IMG/VR virus record: IMGVR_UViG_3300047557_000687
Coordinates: 1 to 20,741 of that record
DNA: 20,741 nt
Strand: one strand, 5' to 3'
Origin: a virus
Each line of letters starts with the position of its first letter. The first letter of the stretch is position 1. The translations under genes and the position numbers were made by a program. Shown here one piece after another: positions 7,441 to 14,870 of the stretch. The notes under the pieces were generated by a model. That model worked only from the letters and a program-made list of their open reading frames with translations. It had not been told where the DNA came from and searched no databases.

Positions 7441-8018
7441 TATGCTGCCCTCACTAAAACACCACTAAAATTAGTGTTTTCTAAAACATTGTAAATATTA
7501 TATGAACCACCAGCAGTTCCATAAGAATAAAGTTCAACATAGTCTGTTGAGCCATTGAAATACACTAGTGTAGAAATTGTTGATTGTGCATAATAATTAG
7601 CATTTGCTAAATTAAAAGTTGCTTGAGCATAATTTGTTCCGTTTTTATAAATAGCACATCCAATATAATGTGTATTAGTTGTACTTACCATCGTAACGGA
7701 ACCGCTAATTTGATAGTAGCCAGCTACTGTAGGTGTAAATCGACTTGAGGCGTAATTACTATTAGTATCAAAAAGTTCTGTAGTTAAAGTTACTTTAGTC
7801 CATGTAGTTGCCGAAACACCAGTTTGTTGAACACTTTGCCACGCACTAAACGCTGGACCAGTTCCAGCAATATTTGATGGAAATGCAGACTGCGGACTTG
7901 CGCTTGTTAATACAGTTCCAGTTAAAGCTGGCAATGTTAATGTGCTAGTTCCAGCAACCGCTGTCGGTTCTAAAGTTATTGAGCCACTTGTAGCTCCCGC
8001 TAAGACTAGGTTTCCCAT
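7440..8018 (-). CDS. Tail fibre protein with C1q/TNF-like C-terminal domain
   Basis: This 192-residue protein starts MGNLVLAGATSGSITLEPTA followed by GTSTLTLPALTGTVLT, a stem typical of phage fibres. Residues about 55-192 read as a trimeric jelly roll of the C1q/TNF type: FSAWQSVQQTGVSATTWTKV, then FTPTVAGYYQISGSVTM (matches the FTVPxxGxYxFxxxV signature), CAIYKNGTNYA, STLVYFNGSTDYVELYSYG and a final FSGVLVR strand. Such domains form trimer tips that recognise host receptors. AAGGAT lies upstream of ATG. The HNH endonuclease gene precedes it, separated by eight bases. Confidence 0.85.
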   Translation of the reverse strand: MGNLVLAGATSGSITLEPTAVAGTSTLTLPALTGTVLTSASPQSAFPSNIAGTGPAFSAWQSVQQTGVSATTWTKVTLTTELFDTNSNYASSRFTPTVAGYYQISGSVTMVSTTNTHYIGCAIYKNGTNYAQATFNLANANYYAQSTISTLVYFNGSTDYVELYSYGTAGGSYNIYNVLENTNFSGVLVRAA

Positions 8019-8026
8019 ATATATCC

Positions 8027-8506
8027 TTAAACTCTTGCAAACTCGCCATGCAACATTTCTCTTGCTAGCATAGCAACTTCGTTTGCTTCATCTTTATTTA
8101 AAAAACGACCAAGAAATTTTTTCTTTCGGTTAAACCAAACTTCTGCAGTCCACTTATTTTTTGTTTTATCCCACCAAACACCACGATAACCAGATGTATT
8201 GTTTGATTGCATACGCTTATTTGCAACATTTTGAGATTGAGTACAAGCTCTTAAATTTTCTACTTTATTGTTTGTATTATTACCATCTGCATGGTCAATG
8301 TACTCTGGCAAATATCCGTTGTGCATTAAAAATATTGCTTGATGTACATAAAATCTTAAACCTTTATAAGCAATTACCCTATAACCATTTGGAGAATTTC
8401 CACCAGCCTCATCTCCAATATTTGTTCTTGCTGCTGGCGCAATTTTCCAATAAAGTTTTCCTTCTTTATATTCAAAAATAGAGTCACATAATTCTTTTGT
8501 AATCAT
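8027..8506 (-). CDS. HNH homing endonuclease with AP2 DNA-binding domain
   Basis: This 159-residue protein has an HNH_3-type nuclease at residues about 40-90: YVHQAIFLMHNG gives the first His (55), IDHADGN gives His72, and NNKVENLRA supplies the closing Asn (84). An AP2 domain covers residues 105-155: SGYRGVWWDKTKNKWTAEV and FLGRFLNKDEANEVAMLARE. The HNH plus AP2 fusion is a well-known free-standing homing endonuclease of phages. The ATG overlaps the TGA of the preceding fibre gene by four bases (ATGA). All key residues look intact, so it is probably active. It belongs to a different class from the GIY-YIG enzyme about 2 kb further downstream. Confidence 0.92.
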   Translation of the reverse strand: MITKELCDSIFEYKEGKLYWKIAPAARTNIGDEAGGNSPNGYRVIAYKGLRFYVHQAIFLMHNGYLPEYIDHADGNNTNNKVENLRACTQSQNVANKRMQSNNTSGYRGVWWDKTKNKWTAEVWFNRKKKFLGRFLNKDEANEVAMLAREMLHGEFARV

Positions 8507-9072
8507 AGTATTACGTACCTACTTCCTGAAGGAACTGTTAGGGTTGCATTTAAGGTAATTGGTCCTACTGACATGGCGTTTTTACCAGAAGTAATTGTGT
8601 AATTTGTAGTTAGGGTCTGGGTATTTTCATATAGCAGCCCCCCAGCTTCAGCACCACCACCGCCACCCCCTCCAGCTAATGTCCATGAGCCACCGTTATA
8701 CACAACGGTATAAATGCCATTAGCACGCAGTTCTCCGCCAGAAAGGGCAGAGCCGTCTTCACTGACAATGGCAGCAACGGTGCCAATCGTAATACTGTTG
8801 ACTTGGACTGTAAGAGTACAAGCTCCAGTATTCTGTAAGTTAGCCTTAAATGTTAGGGTTAACCCTGTAGTTAATTGAGTTGTTGTAATACCAGCGGGGT
8901 AGTTCAGTACAACGGCATTAGCAGAGCCAGTATCCGCAACGTAATTGCTGTACAAAGACAAGTCATTTAGGTTGTTGATAATGCTCGTAAAGTCGGCATC
9001 TAACTGCGACAACGGGATAGTCGTAGTTGCTGTTGCAAATATATTCGGTACGGAAGAAACTGGTTTAGCCAT
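8503..9072 (-). CDS. Tail fibre / virion protein, 189 aa, with shared C-terminal cap
   Basis: The N-terminal part begins MAKPVSSVPNIFATATTTIP, followed by LSQLDADFTSIINNLNDLS. This resembles the attachment ends of phage fibres. A beta domain follows (GLTLTFKANLQNTGACTLTV, SGGELRANGIYTVVYNGGSW), then a seven-glycine run (134-140). The C-terminal cap, YTITSGKNAMSVGPITL...GSRYVIL (residues 158-189), matches in layout the C-terminus of the 540-residue fibre encoded at 2321-3943. The ATG overlaps the TAA of the large tail gene (TAATG). As the first fibre gene after the tail hub, it may be the fibre anchor. Confidence 0.82.
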   Translation of the reverse strand: MAKPVSSVPNIFATATTTIPLSQLDADFTSIINNLNDLSLYSNYVADTGSANAVVLNYPAGITTTQLTTGLTLTFKANLQNTGACTLTVQVNSITIGTVAAIVSEDGSALSGGELRANGIYTVVYNGGSWTLAGGGGGGGAEAGGLLYENTQTLTTNYTITSGKNAMSVGPITLNATLTVPSGSRYVIL

Positions 9073-10820
9073 TAGAATCTCGCCCTTAATTCATGCTCAT
9101 ATTGGAAGCCATTGAAAGTAAATCCCGGTGATACAGATGTTACAGTCATTCCGAGATATTTTCCATATTGTTGTGCATCAGTTTTGTATAAATTGTAGCC
9201 AGTAGTACCCCAGCCAACAGGAACTCCAGAGCTATTGCTCCAAGGAATAACTTGCAAGCTATTGTTAACCCAGTTAACGACAGAACTTAATGTATAGGGA
9301 CTACTAGAACGGTTTTCGTTGTCAATCGTAGCATTTAGCGTAACGGCTGCATTGCCACTTGCTGTAGCCTCAATACCAATCTTGAGAGCCTGTTTGTCTC
9401 GGATTGGGTCGCCCATAGGAACCAATGCTGTGCGAACTACGCTAGCAATATTGGTTGTCTCGTCCTCATAGGTTTGGATTAGGTTTGAGCCGTCAGTGCC
9501 GTAGAGGTTAATTAAGCCACCAACGGGCACGGAAGTAACAAACTTAATGCCATTGCCTTGGGAAGCAAAGAACCACTTTTTGTCAAAGAATACGGCTTGG
9601 ATATACCGTGGACTAGAGATTTGTGGTCCTCTGTAATAAAAGTTAAAGGCTGCACACAAGAAGCTATTAATCAATACTTGTCCGGCGTAGACTGGACGGC
9701 TAAAGTCAATGAACGGGAAAATGCCGTCTAGCGGGTCAGATAGCTTGGTTGTGGTCGCTCCGACTAGGGCGTAAATACCGTAGTTGTTCATAAACAATAC
9801 GGAACGGAAAAACGGGAAAATAGCAAACTTGAGCTTAGAGCCAACAGACGCAGATACGTTTGTATTGGTAAATAGAGTAACTCCTGAGTTATTTACCCGC
9901 ACATCCGAAAACACGTTAATCGAGTCGTCGCCAAAGATGTACAAAAAGTTGTTGGCTGACAGTAATTGCTCAATATTGCCATGCAGCGTAGCGTCGGTCA
10001 GAATCACGTTTCCAGCAGAAATGCTAGAAAAGTCATTGTAAGAGCCAGCAGCCGTAAAGTAAATGGTACGGTTTTGAGCAATCCAAACACGCCCAGAGAA
10101 AGACTGGATACACGTTCCGGGCTGGTTAATTAGTGTGACATTAGCCGTAGCGTTATTACCCGTAGGGCTAGCATCAATGGTTACGGTAACGTTAGCAGCG
10201 TTAATGTAGCCAGTTCCAGTTTCCGTCAAAGTAATACTACCAACGGTATTGCCGACTAATGTAGCTACCGCAGTAGCGTTAACACCGCCAGTTTGTTGCG
10301 TTGCAGAAATAGTAACATTAGGAGCCGTAACGTATCCGCCACCACCACTAGTAACGGTTACTAAGGCAATCGAGCCAACAGCTACAGTATTTGTTCCATC
10401 CCACGTAAAGTATCCTTTTACTGGGTCAATAATGAGCATACGCTCGTTTTCCCATTGGGAAGTCTGAATTCCAGCATTGGAAAAAGTACCAGTTACAGCA
10501 ACGTTACCTTTTACATTTGTTGTTAGGTTAAAGTACTCTGCTCTACCGTCATCTTCAAAAGCAATAACAAAATCATCAAGACCAATGTTAGTGGTTGTTA
10601 AGTGCGTAACCGTGTTAGACCAAGTAATTGCAACATTGGTTGCGTTTAAAACTGCTTCTGGTCCAGCAATAATTTTGACGTTACCAAACCCAATCGGCAT
10701 GGCATTTTCAAGCCAAGAAAACTCATCGGGTCCAATAGCAGTACGGTTGTTCTTAGTATTGACTCCCTTAAAGTCTTTACTAATGTGGTATGACTTCCGT
10801 TGTTCTGGGGAGGCTGCCAT
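9072..10820 (-). CDS. Large tail / head-closure protein (stabilisation- or tail-hub-like)
   Basis: This 582-residue beta-rich protein lies between the adaptor-like gene and the fibres. Its start KDFKGVNTKNNRTAIGPDEFSWLENAMP is typical of podovirus proteins in the position of P22 gp10 (packaged DNA stabilisation). SW...N.NL/P-type openings and repeated blades (FSGRVWIAQNRTIYFT, NNFLYIFGDDSINVF, RSVLFMNNYGIYAL, IQAVFFDKKWFFA) suggest a beta-propeller-like build. Residues about 153-231 are two tandem copies of a glycine-rich repeat (GGGGYVTAPNVTIS and GTGYINAANVTVT, each followed by NATA), inserted into the propeller-like frame. The family assignment is tentative. The role as head closure or tail hub rests mostly on position. 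It starts at an ATG four bases after the previous stop, with no clear ribosome binding site, so translation is probably coupled. Confidence 0.75.
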   Translation of the reverse strand: MAASPEQRKSYHISKDFKGVNTKNNRTAIGPDEFSWLENAMPIGFGNVKIIAGPEAVLNATNVAITWSNTVTHLTTTNIGLDDFVIAFEDDGRAEYFNLTTNVKGNVAVTGTFSNAGIQTSQWENERMLIIDPVKGYFTWDGTNTVAVGSIALVTVTSGGGGYVTAPNVTISATQQTGGVNATAVATLVGNTVGSITLTETGTGYINAANVTVTIDASPTGNNATANVTLINQPGTCIQSFSGRVWIAQNRTIYFTAAGSYNDFSSISAGNVILTDATLHGNIEQLLSANNFLYIFGDDSINVFSDVRVNNSGVTLFTNTNVSASVGSKLKFAIFPFFRSVLFMNNYGIYALVGATTTKLSDPLDGIFPFIDFSRPVYAGQVLINSFLCAAFNFYYRGPQISSPRYIQAVFFDKKWFFASQGNGIKFVTSVPVGGLINLYGTDGSNLIQTYEDETTNIASVVRTALVPMGDPIRDKQALKIGIEATASGNAAVTLNATIDNENRSSSPYTLSSVVNWVNNSLQVIPWSNSSGVPVGWGTTGYNLYKTDAQQYGKYLGMTVTSVSPGFTFNGFQYEHELRARF

Positions 10821-10823
10821 AGC

Positions 10824-11462
10824 TTAGTACGCTGAAGAATAAGGGGTCGGCAGTCTGCGTGTAAATACGCTAGTCAGTGTTCCTTGGATATGACGGGCAT
10901 ATTCCTGTTTAAATATCTCTGCTTCGCCAAAGGACTGCTCGTAGTACTTGGCTTTGTAGCAAGCGTAAAAAGCGACTGGCTCAGTATAGGGAGCAATAAT
11001 TTCATCTACCTCAGAACCCGTAGTTAATGGATTTGGCAATAAAACGGTATCAAACTCAGCCGTGTAGTTTTCTTGTGGAACGGGTCCAATATAGATTTTG
11101 CTCTGTCCGTAAGCGGAAAAAGCAATGGGTAAACCACGGTAATTCTGCCAGTAACGTAACTGGGCGTTGAAATCTGTCCATGCTAAATAGCGCAATGGAG
11201 TGCGTGAATTTCCCCAATAAATGTTGATGTTTAAAACATCTAAAGTACGCAAGCCTTCAGGAAAGTCGGCAGCGTATGTATAAACCTCTTTTCCAGTCGT
11301 AAAAGTTAAGGTTTGAATTGAACGCAAGCAACCCGTATCCTGTACGGTATGACCTCTTGCTTCGTTAATGTAGTCGGTTAACTGCTGGTCTGTATAAAAA
11401 TTCCCGTTGGCATCATGGAGAAGTCTGCGACATTCTGTAATGTAATCCGATAAAGTTGCCAT
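10824..11462 (-). CDS. Head-tail adaptor-like protein, 212 aa
   Basis: The N-terminus is helical, MATLSDYITECRRLLHDANG followed by YTDQQLTDYINEARG. This matches the opening of phage head-tail connector/adaptor proteins (P22 gp4 position; other podoviral DUF6682-like families). The middle is strand-rich (LTFTTGKEVYTYAADFPEGL, YWGNSRTPLRYLAW, SKIYIGPVPQ), followed by a helical C-terminus (FYACYKAKYYEQSFGEAEIF). The connector assignment rests on the N-terminal pattern, size and position between the head proteins and the large tail protein. GGAT lies before the ATG. Confidence 0.7.
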   Translation of the reverse strand: MATLSDYITECRRLLHDANGNFYTDQQLTDYINEARGHTVQDTGCLRSIQTLTFTTGKEVYTYAADFPEGLRTLDVLNINIYWGNSRTPLRYLAWTDFNAQLRYWQNYRGLPIAFSAYGQSKIYIGPVPQENYTAEFDTVLLPNPLTTGSEVDEIIAPYTEPVAFYACYKAKYYEQSFGEAEIFKQEYARHIQGTLTSVFTRRLPTPYSSAY

Positions 11463-11465
11463 TTT

Positions 11466-11783
11466 TTATCCATGTTGTACTTGTTGGGCTTTTGCCCCCT
11501 TACCACCTTTCGATGGCGGAGGGGCTACTCGCTCAATCACCGGGGATTGTAAGTGATGCTTTACAGGTTCAGTAGTAAATCTAAAATCTAAAGAATACTC
11601 ATTGCTCATCTTTAACCAGCCATTACGAACCAGTACGGTATATTTATCATCTACGCCGTACCCAAAAATAAAACTAGCTACCTTCTCAGGAATTTCAACG
11701 GTTTTCCCTACGGGGAACTCGTATTTTGTACAAGCGTGCTCCGCAGAGAAATCCGTTTTTCCGTTGTTGGTAACGTAAATCAT
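11466..11783 (-). CDS. Hypothetical head-completion protein, 105 aa
   Basis: The frame can be read back to 11822, but I place the start at the ATG at 11783-11781 (MIYVTNNGKTDFSAEHACTK). That Met overlaps the stop of the preceding gene in a TAATG junction, as elsewhere in this operon, and the longer version would lie in that gene. The protein is strand-rich in residues 1-60, with FPVGKTVEIPEKVASFIFGYG and VLVRNGWLK. A positively charged, proline-rich tail follows (RVAPPPSKGGKGAKAQQVQ). I do not recognise the family. The position suggests a small minor head or joining protein. Confidence 0.75.
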   Translation of the reverse strand: MIYVTNNGKTDFSAEHACTKYEFPVGKTVEIPEKVASFIFGYGVDDKYTVLVRNGWLKMSNEYSLDFRFTTEPVKHHLQSPVIERVAPPPSKGGKGAKAQQVQHG

Positions 11784-12196
11784 TACAGTGTAACTATGTC
11801 GCCATAAACTGAAATGTCGCAAGTTCCACCACTAACTGCAGTGTTTACCTTTACATACAAGCTACCAGCTGTATAAACAGTGGAAGCTGCAGCAGTGGCA
11901 AGACCTAAATCTTGGTACTTGCTAGTTGCTGCGCTTACGCTTGATAACACTACGTTGTTAGATACTGCATTGGAAGTATTACCATCATTGGTTGTCAAGA
12001 TGGTAACGTTTGCCGTTGCAATAGATTGGTTTGCGTTGGTAACAGTTATCTGGCGAACAATGTAAGAGGTACCTTGGTCCAAAGTCAGCGCAGCTACAGC
12101 ATTTCCAGTAGCGCCAACACTTACGTTGACCGCTTTAGCAATACGGTATCTGAACTGGTCAGGAGTATTTGCACCTACGTGACTAAAATTCGCCAT
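11783..12196 (-). CDS. Small beta-rich virion protein, 137 aa
   Basis: The protein is Ala/Val/Thr/Asn-rich, with no membrane segment: MANFSHVGANTPDQFRYRIA, then TSYIVRQITVTNANQSIATA, and a final TCDISVYGDIVTL strand. Its composition matches small capsid decoration or accessory proteins that follow major capsid genes. GGAG precedes the ATG (CTAAGGAGCGAACATG). It lies between two other small head genes. The family is not recognised; decoration or head-stabilisation is an inference from position. Confidence 0.75.
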   Translation of the reverse strand: MANFSHVGANTPDQFRYRIAKAVNVSVGATGNAVAALTLDQGTSYIVRQITVTNANQSIATANVTILTTNDGNTSNAVSNNVVLSSVSAATSKYQDLGLATAAASTVYTAGSLYVKVNTAVSGGTCDISVYGDIVTL

Positions 12197-12205
12197 GTTC
12201 GCTCC

Positions 12206-12547
12206 TTAGTCGTTATAGGTTCCGGGGGCTGCTTCGCCACCGTTAACCTCTAACAATGTGACGTTGACGTTAGAGCCAGCGTCGTTGAGGAAGCGTACAT
12301 TCACGCCGTCGGAAACAAGCCATGGTGACGAAGTATTTTTCGCAACGATAGTTACCCAGTTAGAGCCGTTATCACGGGTAGCTTGGATAGCCACGTTAGC
12401 AGTAGCAAATAATACATATGCACCGGCTGGAACTAGAGTGTTCGCAGTACCAGTATCACGAGTAGTAATTGTTACAGCTTGAAAATACGCACCGGGGGTA
12501 TTGCTACCAGCGCCAGCTAGGATGATTTTGTTAAGTGCGAGTGCCAT
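12206..12547 (-). CDS. Small beta-rich virion protein (possible capsid decoration), 113 aa
   Basis: It begins MALALNKIILAGAGSNTPGA, continues with YFQAVTITTRDTGTANTLVP and AGAYVLFATANVAIQATRDN, and ends LLEVNGGEAAPGTYND. A single small beta domain with a GxYVLFAT core is likely. AAGGAG lies upstream of the ATG. It is the first gene after the major capsid protein, the usual slot for decoration or stabilising proteins. It is similar in size and composition to the neighbour at 11783-12196, so the two may be paralogues, but I see no clear run of identity. Family not recognised. Confidence 0.75.
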   Translation of the reverse strand: MALALNKIILAGAGSNTPGAYFQAVTITTRDTGTANTLVPAGAYVLFATANVAIQATRDNGSNWVTIVAKNTSSPWLVSDGVNVRFLNDAGSNVNVTLLEVNGGEAAPGTYND

Positions 12548-12559
12548 GTTATTTTCTCC

Positions 12560-13561
12560 TTACAGTGTTAACGAGTTATAACCGGTCACTACAGTCATTG
12601 ACTTAGGCTTGGTTGATACCAACTCAGCGATTGTCAAAACTGCACCAACATAACCAACTTGCCAGTTAGGCAATGTGGACTCAAATCCAGTGAATACAAA
12701 TGAACCTTGGTCATGTACATACATGGACATATAGTTCGTATTCAAGAGATACAAAGTACCTTCTGGGCAATATGGGTCTGGATAAATTGGAACACCAGCA
12801 ACCATCAATGCACGGAAAGCAGCTTGTGGACCGTCAGCAGAGTCATTGAAGCCAGCACCGGGGGTGATGACATATTGCTCTTGTCCAACGTAGTCTTGAG
12901 CCAAAAGGGTCCAAGTACCGAATCCGCAAACACCGAAGGTTGGCACTTCTGCGCCATTCTTAACGGTACCTGAGATGTACTGGAGTACGTTTTGACGGGT
13001 TGGGTTTACAGAACCGGCTGCATAAGCCTTGGACTGCCACCAGCTATAGGTACTACGGTCAATGTTACCGTATGTGCCGGAAGCGGAAACCGCTGCTGGC
13101 AAGCCAGTAAATTGCTGAGTATCAGTGCTGTTGGTGTACAAGGAAGTAGCCATTGCATCCATCATCACATTGGTTGCGTCGTTCATACGAGCTTCAATGA
13201 GAGGAATAATTGCATGGTCTTGCTGTACTGCGCCTTCCATTCCGAGGAAAGGAACTGGGGCAATCATCAGCTTGAGGTCAAATTCAGCGTTGTATGCACC
13301 TTGCTGTACTGCTGGCTGTGCAAACGAACCGCTGTAGTCAGACCACTGAGCGTTAACGAATTGCGACCCTTGAACGGGTACGGTTACGGACGACACACCA
13401 CCAGTAGCTTGTTGGCTGTTAGCCAGTAGAGCAGCTAATAGTGGAGTCGAGTTATAAAGTTGTACGACCAGCTTGGGGATAAAAGCACGACGAGTTACGT
13501 AAGTAAGTTCGTTATACTGACTTGACCCTGTTGCTGGAATAATACCTCCGCCGATTGGCAT
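12560..13561 (-). CDS. Major capsid protein (HK97-fold, inferred)
   Basis: This 333-residue protein follows the scaffold-like gene and precedes small head proteins, the standard slot. The N-terminal segment (residues 1-20) contains several Gly and Thr. Residues 20-50 form a helix (FIPKLVVQLYNSTPLLAALL) resembling the N-terminal arm/E-loop region of capsid proteins. The QQFTGLPAAV motif (149-158) resembles the F-x-G-L-x-x-h pattern common in HK97-fold major capsid proteins. The C-terminus ends in FTGFESTLPNWQVGYVGAVL and a Lys-containing segment. No head protease gene is seen near it. GGAGA lies upstream of ATG. Confidence 0.85.
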   Translation of the reverse strand: MPIGGGIIPATGSSQYNELTYVTRRAFIPKLVVQLYNSTPLLAALLANSQQATGGVSSVTVPVQGSQFVNAQWSDYSGSFAQPAVQQGAYNAEFDLKLMIAPVPFLGMEGAVQQDHAIIPLIEARMNDATNVMMDAMATSLYTNSTDTQQFTGLPAAVSASGTYGNIDRSTYSWWQSKAYAAGSVNPTRQNVLQYISGTVKNGAEVPTFGVCGFGTWTLLAQDYVGQEQYVITPGAGFNDSADGPQAAFRALMVAGVPIYPDPYCPEGTLYLLNTNYMSMYVHDQGSFVFTGFESTLPNWQVGYVGAVLTIAELVSTKPKSMTVVTGYNSLTL

Positions 13562-13595
13562 AGCTATTCTCCAAAATTAAAAAAATAAATCCCCA

Positions 13596-14126
13596 TTACA
13601 GACCTATCGGACGATTTGGTTTACGCAATTCGTGTAAAGCCTTGAACGCTTCATCCCTTGCTGCACCGACAGGGTTCTTCATAAACTTGCTCAAATCCCA
13701 CTTGCTCATTGTGTTGGGCTGGTAGCTAGACGCTGTTGGTTCAGCGGTTTGCTTCATCCAGTTCCAATACTCAGCAGCAGTTTCATGGTCAGCAATCTTT
13801 TTATCAAGCATGACCTTTTCCACTTGTGAGATGTCATCTTCGGACTGAACCAAGCCTTTTTTCACAAGGGAATTTCTGCGTTTTTCTAAAGTTTCCATTG
13901 CTTCTTTTTCACGTAACTGAGCTCTGATAGACTCGTTCTCTGCTCGCATTTGGTCTAATGCGTTAGTAGTACGGTCCTCAATTTCCAGTTCTGGAATAGG
14001 AAGGTCTGGATTGACTGATTTAGTCAAACGTAAAAATTCCTTACGAGTCTTGGGGTTGTCAGCTAATTTCTTAGCTAACGCTGCCAATTCATCTCGGGCT
14101 TCTAAACTCAAATCTTCTAATGACAT
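13596..14126 (-). CDS. Scaffold-like protein
   Basis: This 176-residue, highly charged and helix-rich protein lies directly before the major capsid gene. Residues 60-100 (DQMRAENESIRAQLREKEAM, LEKRRNSLVKKGL) form a likely coiled coil. The C-terminal part is basic and short-helical (KFMKNPVGAARDEAFKALHE, RKPNRPIGL), as in scaffolding proteins whose C-terminal basic helix binds capsid subunits. No protease motif is seen. AGGGGA lies upstream of ATG. Length and position fit a scaffold, but sequence families of scaffolds are too diverse to prove it from motifs. Confidence 0.75.
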   Translation of the reverse strand: MSLEDLSLEARDELAALAKKLADNPKTRKEFLRLTKSVNPDLPIPELEIEDRTTNALDQMRAENESIRAQLREKEAMETLEKRRNSLVKKGLVQSEDDISQVEKVMLDKKIADHETAAEYWNWMKQTAEPTASSYQPNTMSKWDLSKFMKNPVGAARDEAFKALHELRKPNRPIGL

Positions 14127-14145
14127 AATTAATCCCCTTTTAAAA

Positions 14146-14331
14146 TTAAATTACTTTCTTACCATCACCGGGAGGCACGATAGCATATTGATTCTTTTTG
14201 CCAATCTTGCTTGCGGTGTCTAATCCACCAAACTGACTAAAGCGTGGTGTATTAGTAATCTGACCGTTTTGCTGCGAGTTGTCGGTTGGACGACGGGGTG
14301 CTGCAGCTCCACGAGGTTTAAACAGTTCCAT
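14146..14331 (-). CDS. Small basic protein, 61 aa
   Basis: The protein is short, basic and probably disordered, beginning MELFKPRGAAAPRRPTDNSQ and ending YAIVPPGDGKKVI. It has no Cys or membrane segment. A strong AAGGAG lies five bases before ATG (AAGGAGTAACCATG). It sits nine bases after the stop of the acidic protein encoded at 14341-14805 and before the scaffold-like gene. The role is unknown; basic charge next to scaffold genes would fit nucleic-acid or scaffold binding, but that is a guess. Confidence 0.75.
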   Translation of the reverse strand: MELFKPRGAAAPRRPTDNSQQNGQITNTPRFSQFGGLDTASKIGKKNQYAIVPPGDGKKVI

Positions 14332-14340
14332 GGTTACTCC

Positions 14341-14805
14341 TTACATTGGAATTGGTGGTTGTTGTGTTCCCGGAATCGGGGCTAATGCTGCGACTCGCTG
14401 TTCGGGTGTTGCTCCGCCAGCTTGAGGCAAGGATTGAATCATCTGCATAATCTCGGCTGGAATTAACTCACGAGTCTTAGCTTCACGCTGACCGAAGGCT
14501 TTGGACAGGCTACCAATCACTTTGGTTAGCTCCATACCTTCTTTTGAGTTACTGCCGATAGCGGGCAAAGACTGTTGCAATAGGTCTAGTGCCATTTGAA
14601 TATTAATCATGGCTCCTTCTTTGGAGCCCATCTTGGGTTCTGGGGTGGACATAGGGGAAGCCATGGGAGGGGTTTCTTCGGCATCCATGCCGGCTTCTTC
14701 CTCATCATTACCTTCTTCCTCGGCTTTAATTTCAATTTCGCTAATCTTGCGTGGACCTTTTTGACCCGCTGCCATTAGCTCCATTAATTTTTCTTCCATC
14801 GCCAT
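14341..14805 (-). CDS. Acidic protein of the portal-scaffold interval, 154 aa
   Basis: The protein is very acidic at residues 22-46 (SEIEIKAEEEGNDEEEAGMD), then Pro/Met-rich (TPPMASPMSTPEPKMGSK). A helical part follows (MINIQMALDLLQQSLPAIGS, LTKVIGSLSKAFG) and a Pro-rich tail with GTQQPPIPM. The acidic stretch followed by helices could suit a scaffold partner or internal virion protein. It has AAAGG before ATG and is the first gene after the promoter-like gap at 14806-14908, so it may head a second transcription unit. Family not recognised. Confidence 0.75.
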   Translation of the reverse strand: MAMEEKLMELMAAGQKGPRKISEIEIKAEEEGNDEEEAGMDAEETPPMASPMSTPEPKMGSKEGAMINIQMALDLLQQSLPAIGSNSKEGMELTKVIGSLSKAFGQREAKTRELIPAEIMQMIQSLPQAGGATPEQRVAALAPIPGTQQPPIPM

Positions 14806-14817
14806 AAATATACCTTT

Positions 14818-14829
14818 GTAAGTACTTAC
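14818..14829. promoter_or_regulatory. Perfect 12-bp palindrome, possible operator
   Basis: GTAAGTACTTAC is its own reverse complement. It lies 6 bases downstream of the TATAAA hexamer at 14835-14840 and about 13 bases before the ATG at 14805. Given the position, it would overlap the transcription start of the proposed promoter. A palindrome with no loop is more consistent with a dimeric protein-binding site than with a stable hairpin. Confidence 0.45.
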
Positions 14830-14834
14830 TTCGC

Positions 14835-14863
14835 TTTATAACAAAAAAAATAATTTTGCACAA
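14835..14863 (-). promoter_or_regulatory. Sigma-70-like promoter candidate
   Basis: On the minus strand TTGTGC (plus 14858-14863; 3 of 6 match TTGACA) is followed by exactly 17 bases, including a T8 run, and then TATAAA (14835-14840; 5 of 6 match TATAAT). It lies in the largest intergenic gap of the window and points toward the scaffold and capsid genes. The -35 match is weak, so this is a candidate only. Confidence 0.45.
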
Positions 14864-14870
14864 ATTAGTT

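Noticed and set aside
8161-8481. Plus-strand frame of 106 codons opposite the HNH endonuclease gene
   Set aside because: The opposing frame has clear HNH and AP2 motifs; this one is low-complexity Leu/Tyr-rich and antisense.
12992-13429. Plus-strand frame of 145 codons opposite the major capsid gene
   Set aside because: It lies wholly antisense to a well-supported capsid gene, has no visible ribosome binding site and reads as a shadow of the capsid codons.
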